This document shows positions 55,895 through 64,000 of a DNA stretch of 64,000 nucleotides, piece by piece. The DNA lies in the NCBI GenBank assembly GCA_002794735.1, contig NBAZ01000001.1:1426001-1490000 (forward strand). The letters run 5' to 3'. This stretch comes from Pyrrhoderma lamaoense (Eukaryota; Basidiomycota; Agaricomycetes; Hymenochaetales; Hymenochaetaceae). Every line of letters begins with the position of its first letter. Within the stretch, counting starts at the first letter, position 1. A program made the position numbers and the translations under genes. The notes under the pieces were generated by a model. That model saw nothing but the letters and a program-made list of their open reading frames with translations. It had not been told where the DNA came from and did not search any database.

Positions 55895-58200
55895 CTATTC
55901 TGGAAGCTGTCTTTCAAAGTCCCCACCCTTTCCACCTGATTTTCTTGTCACATAAATATTACTGATAATCATGTCCTTGCCTGCCACTGCTTTCAGCATA
56001 TCCCACACAGTCAGAAGACTGACAGATACAGCTGAAAGTGCTTCCATCTCGACGCCAGTCTTTCCTTCACACTGTACTGTTGCTTCACAAACTATGCTAT
56101 ACTGTCGGTGAAATTCCTTCTTCGAAGCCGATCCATCTAGAGGGTCTTCTATATGGAGTTTGACGGCAACATGAGTAAGAGGTAAAGGATGGCAAAGTGG
56201 TATAAAATCAGACGTTCTTTTACTAGCCATTATCCCCGCAAGTTGGGAAATGGTTAAGACGTCACCTTTGGACCTAGCCTTTCTTTTGCACTTTTCAGCT
56301 TCAGGATCAGAGTCGTTAGCCGCTTTGTCCTCAATGCCTTGAATCAGATCATATGCTAATTTTGGAATATAAATCCTCCCTGAAGCTGTAGCACTTCGCT
56401 GTGTGATAACTTTTTCAGAGACATTTACCATATTCGGTCGTCCATGATCATCTACGTGCGTCAACCTATCGTAGGAATTGGTGGAAATGGATTTAGGGTA
56501 TTGATGGATTGTTGAAAAGTAACGAATATGATCTAAAGACTTTCTTTTGCGGAGGGGATGGGATATGCTTGATGATTTAAGTGAAGCTGTCAATTTTCTG
56601 GTAAAATATTGATCTAATGATATATAAACATATGCTACATAAATTTGAGATACTCGAGATTTAATAAAAAATACACTTAACCACCAATTTTGATCATAGG
56701 CCGATTGTTGATGACATCAATATCTTTCATGCCCGCATGCCTTTCTTTCTTCAGTCCAAGGGCTGAACGAATGACTCTTAATAGAACATCATCTGAGGCA
56801 CTACCTCGCATCAAATCTCTTAAAGAAACTTCGTTTCCGTCAAAAAGACAAACCTTCATAAGAAGTAAGTTGAGATTTCCTGCCTTTGTAAGTAGCTTCA
56901 CCTACTTTTAATTGCCCGTCTGCTGTGATTCGGAGACGATTGCAAGAACCACAAAAATGATCGGACATACTGCTGATAAAACCGAACGAACCGCGATATC
57001 CTGCTACCTTATAAGATCGAGCAGTGTCCCTTTCCTCATCTGAAAGTTTGTCTATCCGAGGGTACACTAGAGACAGGCGAGCCAGTAACTCCGACGAAGG
57101 TATCATTCTGTGTTCATTCCATTTATTGCCAGAAAATGGCATAAATTCTATAAAACGAATCGAAAGTGCTTCCTCTCTGACACTCAATTTAGAAATAGAA
57201 GAGGTGGTATTTGTGTATAGCGTACCGAGTAAGTTCTATGAACTTGGGGATTTCGTGTTCATTCAGATCTCGGGCTATTACGACGTTAAGTTTCACGGAC
57301 TCAAGTCTTGGACTATTGAGTGCTAGGTTTAGTGTCTTGAGTACTGTGTCGTGTCCAGATCTTCGTGTCATGATCTCAAACTTCAGAGGGTCCAGAGTAT
57401 CAAGACTATAGATTAGTTGGTGTTCTACTTAGTTTTCCATCATAAGACGCAACGCAATATTTATTTAGTACCTTAAGTTGAGGTGAGTGAGACCACTCGC
57501 AACCAGACTTGGCAGTTTTCTGTATAAGGCTAGCCCGTTACTAGTCATCGCAATCGTCTGGAGGCCAAATCTACGGAGTTCATTTAATCTTCCTAGGGAC
57601 CGACACGTTAGAAGGGTGATTCAAGTAGTCCTGGAGACGATTACACACCAACCAACGCCACAATGCTCTTACGAACAGTAGGTTCACCTCCTGTCAACCG
57701 GATTTTCCTCACGCCGTTCCTCACAAACAAGGTTGCAAGGCGTATTATTTCATCGTCTGAAAGGATATTTGATGACGGACTAAGCTCGATGCCCTCGCTA
57801 GGCATACAATAGAAGCCTGAAAAAAGCTTACTTAAGATATAATAGACGTAGATGTAATCTGGTAGCACCCACAGCGCAGATTACATCTTTCGGTCAAAGA
57901 TATTCTTAAATAGTCATGCCGTCGCTGGAAATTGTCATAAAGCGTAGGTACATGGTAGTGTTTATCAACCTCTGCGATTCTCGCCTTGAAGAGAGAGAAA
58001 GTACATTAAATTGATATGGCCCTCCAGTATAATTTGACCGTCCATGCAAGGGTTATGCTTACCTTTGCTCTCTCTTGGGTTGCGTTTGAGAGGGTGGAAA
58101 TAGAGCTCAGAATTATGGGACCAGATCGTCCAATCACGTTTCGACGGCTCACACGAGGTCGCTGGCAAAGCCTTAATTTAAAGATCAAACTCCTAAGCAT
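55895..58200 (-). CDS. Fused MoaA-MoaC molybdenum cofactor synthesis protein (cnxABC type)
   Basis: Exons: 58200-58063, 57984-57873, 57816-57649, 57592-57472, 57405-57226, 57182-56906, 56853-56682, 56597-55895. A basic N-terminal region (MLRSLIFKLRLCQRPR) looks like a mitochondrial presequence. The MoaA half has the radical-SAM motif CNLRCFYC, RLTGGEPT, a second cluster site FCGSCNRLR ... CLF, and ends in GG. The MoaC half has KGDVLTISQLAGIMASKRT, FIPLCHPL and GKTGVEMEALSA. Together they convert GTP to cyclic pyranopterin monophosphate. The join of the halves lies at intron 7; one base is missing at its donor (GGTGGTTAAG). With it, 1872 bases give 623 residues in one frame. Donor GTGGGT at 57872 is chosen because it restores the cluster motif. 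Confidence 0.9.
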
Positions 58201-58407
58201 TGTTGACAAAGGAGCATTGCCCCGGAATGCTCATTGAATTTCTACATAAATGTCAAGCCGTTATATAGGTCATGATCATGATCGGAAATCGTGAGATGTG
58301 TGAACAATTGTAAGCGAGCGATGATTGGCTAATGCGCCAGTAGTGCTCGCATCTGATGACCACCTTTGCTAATCAATACACAGACACGACCTCCTTAAAA
58401 GCAGCTT
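58201..58407. promoter_or_regulatory. 207-base divergent promoter between MoaA-MoaC and coiled-coil genes
   Basis: Gap between opposite start codons; contains a GATTGGCTAAT segment at about 58322-58332, a CCAAT-box-like element. Confidence 0.45.
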
Positions 58408-59294
58408 ATGAACTCTGGTCCATTTTTAGGAAGGACGAACAAGAGCTATGACACATCGGTGACAACTGGGGAAACTCCGATCTCTACAAATACTGATGGC
58501 GGTAGAAGACGCTCCAGCAGCTTAGGGCTTCTACCTACTCAACCCATGGCTACTCCTATGTCAAACTCATTGTCTTTTAATTCTCCGCATGATGCTGCCA
58601 TCTCACAGATGGATAAGAAGATACGTGAATTAAGGTCTTCTCTAAACTCAGATATGCCTGGTTCATCTGATGCCATGGATGGAAATAACTCATCAACAAG
58701 AATGAGAGCTAGACTTCTACAAGAGGATATATATGATCCATACGATGGACAAAGTATTGGACGTATGGTTCCAGGGAACTTCAGTGAAGAAGAAGATGAT
58801 TTGTGGACTCATCTCATGGAGATTCGAAATTCACAAAGTGAAATTGCTAAGCTGCATGCTGCGATGGAAAACGCGGTGGAAAACGACAAGTACAAGGATC
58901 AAGGAGAGGACATGCCAATAGATGCCGAGGAAGATGTTAAAGCTGTTAAGGCTGCAGAATTTGCAAAGCTATCTGATAGGTTTAATGAGAGAAAGGTAGC
59001 CCTAAATGGGATAATGACAAAGGTACATAAGTTCAGTATACCAGTGTATGGGCGGATCTGACTATCTCTTCTTCAGCTTGAATCTCTATCTCAAGCTATC
59101 AACAATTTCCATTCATCCCGCGCACCTGTATTTCGACACGTTTCCTCACAACAAACAGTGAATCGCCCGTGAATTCGGGTGAGGAAAACCCCAATCAGGG
59201 AGAACCTAGAATACTTACAAATAGTCTTCTTTCTACCTCACAAGATGCGTTTTTGAAAGAAAGTCCTTCATCAATGGCGAAAAGCTTTCAATAA
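58408..59294 (+). CDS. Unrecognised coiled-coil protein, one apparent frame break
   Basis: Exons: 58408-59022, 59077-59294. I do not recognise the family. The first 65 residues are Ser/Thr-rich and likely disordered; then comes a helical acidic region (DAAISQMDKKIRELR, EEDDLWTHLMEIRNSQSEIAKLH, EFAKLSDRFNERKVAL) with heptad character. As written the frame stops at 59172 (236 residues). One added C in the CCC run at 59166-59168 opens a further 40 residues (VNSGEENPNQGEPR ...) to 59294, which read as coding and give 277 residues. No signal or membrane segment. It may be an intracellular scaffold; that is inference from composition only. Confidence 0.7.
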
Positions 59295-59519
59295 TATTGT
59301 ATGACCTACTGTATACCGCATAGTTACTTGGATTTCGACGTTGTATTGTATAAAAATAGCCATGATTTAGATCAGTCTTCACACATACGTCATCTACCGA
59401 CTGCATTGAATCCATTTCACGTGAGGCACAATATATCACACGTAAGAGCCCCTGAACAATGGAAGAAAGGTAGTTCACAATGTTATAAACTCTCAGCTCA
59501 ACACACAACGCACGTATCT

Positions 59520-62500
59520 ATGTCAAGTCCAGGGGCTGCACGGGTAAGACGTAGCCAATAGGCACTGTTAAGAGGCTAATATAGATCGTCAAGTTTTATG
59601 CTCAAGATATTGTGCGCCGTATCGGAGACACTTCAAGTTATGGTGTGGTTGTGGTAAATAGACATTATATAAGAACCACTTTCATCATGGCTCATATCTT
59701 GAAATCACAAGAGATGTTGGCAAGATGGTCAAGATGACGCTTTCTCTACACTTCCTTTTCACTCCAGTGAACTCTTTTCGCGACCATTGAACCGTGGTGA
59801 GATAGGTATAGCATTTAATGAAGGCGAATCCCATGAGATCCATCCAGAAAGCGCATACGAACTCCTCGATAGACCAATGCAGGTACAATATAGCAAATCT
59901 GATTTACAAAAGTCCTCTTGGATAATAATTGTACTCTAAATAACAGGCTGGAGACATCTGTAAACGAAATCATGAAGATGTTCAATCAGCTATGGTGCTG
60001 GGTGTTGATGTTAAATTTAAGGTTTCACATGCAATAAGCGGGAAGGAGATGGAAGAATGGAAAACGATTGAAGACATTGAAAGCATTGACGATGTTAAAG
60101 CTGGAGATTATGTTATATATGATGACTGGATTGGACAGGTACGTTAAATACTGCTAAGGTTCCATATATGCATTCGTGTATACAATATGCTCTCCATGTT
60201 TGCTCTTAGTATTCTTGCTCATAAACATTTTGATTTCTGTTTACGACACTCAGATTCAGGAAGTATGTGAATCCAAAAAAGATTCTGTCTTTCGATATTC
60301 AATATTTGTCAGTACTTTGACGTAACAACTGTACAAACTTCAAATGGATCCCTGTGCGAAATACCCGAGATCAGCGAACACTTACTTGTAGGACACCGAG
60401 GTCGAGTAAGAAATAATCTTATAATTGACCAAGGAAACGAACCGATTAATTATACAGGCGTATTACCCGAAACAACAGGAGATGGTATACCACGTATCTT
60501 ATCATATTTTTGAATGCACCCCGACCATCCCCAAACGACGTCGTAGTATCGGTGAACCATATTGGGTACGCCATATCGTGGTCAGCAATCAATCAAAGGG
60601 TAATGTTAGGAGACAGGGTTATGTATGGGTTGAGTCTGCTAATAGTCAATTTAGTTACCAAGAGAGGAGGCTGAAGCACGAAGACGTCCAAAAAGATTCT
60701 GGTTTGGTTCTGAGATTCAGAGCTAATCTATACTCGCGGAGTGATTGGGCAGACACCTCGTGTTGGAAATCGTGTGACCTTGAAGAATACTCCGGATGAG
60801 TTTGTTACTACTCATGGACAGGGTAGTGATCATCAAGTAATCAAAGTTGATACATTCAATATAACAGAAACTGCAACAACTGCAGAAATTCTATGGCAAG
60901 ATGGCTCAAAGGAATATGAAAAATCAACTAATCTTTTCAATACTTAAATCCTGACGAATTTGACTGTTGGTGAGAAGTTACTTCTTGGTCTTAGTTAGGG
61001 TACCGGCTGACTGGTCGTAGGCCAGGTGATCATGTTATCTGGAGAGATATGGGGAGACGTTATGCTGCAGTTGTACAGCGTGTCAATGCAAAAGAACGAA
61101 CAGCTGAAATTCTGTTGTCAAACGGACATCAGACCGTAGCTTCTGTTTTAGATCTAGAACTTCGTAGTTCAGACACGAATTTCGAAAACTCACAAACTCT
61201 CTTTGGTGTTTCCAGAGGAGATTTTGTGTTCATACATAATGAAGGGACTACCAATGGGAACGAGATTCCACTAGTCCCATCGTGAGTAAATTCTCGTTGC
61301 TTACTTAATAATAACAATAGATTGTATATATTCTCTAGAATCGGTGAAATTGAACATTGGGCTCACGATCCACCGTATGAAGACGATGGAAAAGGAGACC
61401 AGTTACCAGTGGATGGAGAATGGAATTTGACAAGCTGGGGAAAGAGTTCATACAGCAGAGAGGAGTCAAAATGAAGTATAGTCTGAGCATCTTACCCCCG
61501 ATGATGATCTCATAGACTGGATCGGTGAAGTAACAGACGTAAGAATCTACATCATATATCATAGTCAGGTGCAATACTGAGGTTTTACCACCCGTAATCT
61601 TGATGATTCCTCTAATTAGCTCAAAATAGACGGAATAATTGAGGTTGCTTTCCCTAACCTAAGAAAAATACTCGTTCCTTTAGAAAGATTAACAAGGCTT
61701 AACGATGATATAGAACACCTTGAGGGCCTATGGGCCGACGGCGACTTGAATGGGAATAATATCGAAGAATTTACGTATGATGGACATCAAGAAACTCAGG
61801 GTGAGGAAGGCAGATGGATGATATTCGAGGGAGGGGATGAAGATGATTTAGGAGATGCTGATAGTGACGTTATAATGGCTTCTGATTCTCAGATATCGAA
61901 ATGAGCTCAGTAAATAACGATGTCACGGTACCTGGAGCCTGGCCATCTGATGAAAGAGATGAAGACATGGATTCTATACCCCGCTCCTCCTCACGACAAA
62001 GTATAGAAGCTCAAGGGATATCAAACACCGGCGGACCAAAAGCTCAAGAACCGCCGGCCGATGACTTGCAGGAATCTAGCTGGTCTCAGTTCAACATTCT
62101 TCCTTCTGCACCTATAGACCACGCTTTCTTTTCAACTCCTGTTAGTCAACCGTCTCGACAATTTACCGTACGCCTCGCAAAGGAATACCGAGTTCTGGCT
62201 TCAAGTTTACCAGGTAAGTCTGATACCTTCCCCAGATAGTATGTTGGTTTTGATATATGAAGAATCAATCATTGTACAAACTTACGAGGATCGCGTGGAC
62301 CTACTTCGGAGTCTTATCATTGGCCCTTCGTGCACTCCTTATGAAGACGCACCTTTTGTGATTGACTGGAAACTCGGAGATGATTACCGTAAGTAAAATA
62401 ACACTATCTCCTCGATTACCAGCAAGTAACCTCGAGAATTTTTCAGCTCAGAGCCCCCGACTGCTCATTTTTATAGCTGGACAGTTGGTGAATATACTAA

Positions 62501-63157
62501 CCCCTGTAAATTCTCTCTTCAGACTTACTGAGAGCGATCACTTTAGGTAATGGGCGGTTAGTATCACAGTGAACCTTTACTCCTTCAGAGTCTGACGATA
62601 ACATGTAGAGTCAACCCCAACTTGTACGAAGAAGGGAAGGTCTGCTTGTCTATTTTAGGGACTTGGGCTGGTGATCGGAGTGAATCGTGGAACCCTTCTG
62701 GTTCTTCACTATTGCAGGCCCTGGTTTCGATACAAGGACTGGTCCTGGTAAAGGAGCCATATTACTGCGAGCCTGTGAACGAAAGTTTGAAAGGAACAGA
62801 GGATGGCAAAGTGAATAGGTAAGTCTTTGAGTGTATCCTATAAGGTCGAGAACTAAAACATCTTTCAGTCGATTATATAGCGAAAGGGCCTATGTTCTTT
62901 CACGAGGCTTTGTCCGATTCGCACTTGAGACACCCCTTAGTGGGTTGGAAGATGTTATACGGGACATATACATCAAACGTGGTAAACTGAAGAAAGTCAT
63001 TGAAAGTGCTCATGTTCTGATAGAACTCAGTAAAACTACAAAGGAGGCCGATACATTCGACAGTGACCTCGCTATTCCTCATCTTACAGCTGGCGCCATC
63101 ATCCCCCTTTCACGAACGTTAGATAGACTAGAGTCTATTCTTTCGTCCCCATCTTAA
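59520..63157 (+). CDS. UBE2O-like giant E2/E3 ubiquitin-conjugating enzyme, seven apparent frame breaks
   Basis: Exons: 59520-59543, 59585-59653, 59712-59882, 59947-60138, 60254-60262, 60313-60599, 60655-60969, 61021-61281, 61339-61538, 61620-62213, 62263-62388, 62447-62487, 62547-62556, 62609-62818, 62869-63157. The N-terminal part has SH3-like barrels ([34 protein letters not shown]). The UBC fold holds [19 protein letters not shown] with the catalytic Cys at 62643-62645. A C-terminal helix follows. Breaks: 60507-60511 (T5), about 60716, 60934-60937 (T4), 61468-61471 (A4), 61495-61499 (C5), 61899-61901 (AAA), 62454-62458 (C5). Seven added bases give 2805 bases, 934 residues. UBE2O acts alone as E2 and E3 on orphan basic proteins. 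Confidence 0.85.
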
Positions 63158-63557
63158 AAGTTCCTTACTATTATCGGTATGATTTTTTCTGTTCTCTTAT
63201 CTATATGACTTCATTACTGCGCGCAAGAACTTCGAATTTAGGAATTATATCTATAGTAAAGAATTCGAAAAATCCGTTAAATGGCATTCCAGTATGCTAG
63301 TGATTGCTTATACAGTTGCTTGTAAGAAGGAGTGACTAGAAGGGACAAGTTAGATACAAGATAAAGATAAAGTGTGATTCCTACTATTGAACCTTAGCGA
63401 CAAGTTGGGTAAGTAGAAAAGAAGGTATGCAATGTCGCATATATAAGTGGCTTAATCGTATGACAGCATGGACATCTCAGATCAACTCGAGGGGGTATAA
63501 ACAGAGATGAGAACACCAAGTAGATAGACAGTGTCTATACGGAGGTATATGCAACTA
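63158..63557. other. Intergenic region between convergent genes
   Basis: 400 bases holding the 3' flanks of the UBE2O-like and Kre6/Skn1 genes. Nothing distinct seen. Confidence 0.4.
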
Positions 63558-64000
63558 TTAACACTCGTCTAAGAACGAGTTTTTTACCCTCGGTTGCTTG
63601 AAATCGTCCTCCCAGGTTGTAAGGTTTGGATTAGTGTAAGCTTCGATATATCTAGTTCGAAAGTCTATTAGTGATGTCACTTTGGTTTCAAAGCTACGAG
63701 TAACTAACTGGTTGATATAAGCAGTAGTGGGAGCGTCAACAGGATCGCAACCAATGTTCTTATTGTTGGATCCTGGTAAACGCGGATATAATCGACGCTC
63801 ATCGTCGTTGGGAATGTCAAGTGGTCCAGATCGACATCACCGAAGTTCCTAGACATACCCAAGTTGATAATGATATACTAGAAGACGATTTGAATAAAAA
63901 AACATTAGTAAGGCAAGAGCTTACATACCATAGGTTCTTGAGGTATAGGTCGATCGGAGATCTCTACAGCAGTATCAGCTGCCACACCACCTGCATTCAA
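63558..64000 (-). CDS. Kre6/Skn1-family beta-glucan synthesis protein (C-terminal part, cut by window)
   Basis: Exons in the window: >64000-63929, 63877-63709, 63651-63558. Visible sequence covers the end of the GH16-like domain: PQEPM|YIIINLGMSRNF, DHLTFPTTMSVDYIRVYQ, then a tail with GCDPVDAPTTAYINQ|YIEAYTNPNLTTW and a final Cys before the stop. This is the standard C-terminus of fungal Kre6/Skn1 proteins, type-II membrane proteins needed for 1,6-beta-glucan. One base seems missing after RVYQD (GATCCAACAAT, about 63786-63790), since CDP and the tail lie in the next frame. The 5' part is outside the window. Confidence 0.85.

Overview
The window looks like ordinary nuclear chromosome of an intron-rich fungus, most likely a basidiomycete of the agaricomycete type. 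The evidence is about 25 protein genes packed on both strands, nearly all cut by many 45-70 base GT-AG introns with CTAAC/CTGAC-like branch sites. The gene content is also fungal: Kre6/Skn1 glucan protein, Msc7-type aldehyde dehydrogenase, fused MoaA-MoaC, secreted aspartic protease, fungal RNase T2. I found no rRNA, tRNA, CRISPR array, insertion sequence, transposon ORF or viral gene. The exon chains below were built by hand from frame, splice-site and family-motif agreement.

Layout: a 5'-cut PP1 glycogen-targeting subunit (1-1681) is followed by 5.8 kb without a gene, full of simple repeats and holding a 98-base poly(A) facing a 67-base poly(T). Next come Mdm1-type sorting nexin (-), mitochondrial carrier (+), ACT-domain protein (-), RNase T2 (-), Msc7-type ALDH (-), ABCC transporter (+) and aspartic protease (-) up to 27.5 kb. 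After a 2.7 kb gap lie an ARMT1/DUF89 phosphatase (+), RNF126-like RING ligase (-), an unrecognised 211-residue protein (+), D-amino-acid oxidase (+), U1A/U2B''-type RRM protein (-), LysM membrane protein (+), MARVEL-like membrane protein (+), BTB protein (-), TatD-family hydrolase (-) and Trm5 (+). The last part holds an aspartate/glutamate carrier (+), a Thr/Ser-rich secreted repeat protein (+), a TXNDC17-like thioredoxin (+), a MoaA-MoaC fusion (-), a coiled-coil protein (+), a UBE2O-like E2 (+) and the 3' end of a Kre6/Skn1 gene (-). Several head-to-head pairs share short promoters, the shortest being 68 bases.

The genes do not form a pathway cluster. They are housekeeping functions (splicing, tRNA modification, molybdenum cofactor, ubiquitin, mitochondrial transport) mixed with secreted or cell-wall functions (RNase, protease, repeat protein, LysM, glucan).

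The most important general observation concerns sequence quality. About half of the genes can be read end to end only if single bases, mostly in short homopolymers, are taken as missing. After adding them the exon sums become multiples of three and family motifs line up. I see no convincing new biological system here.
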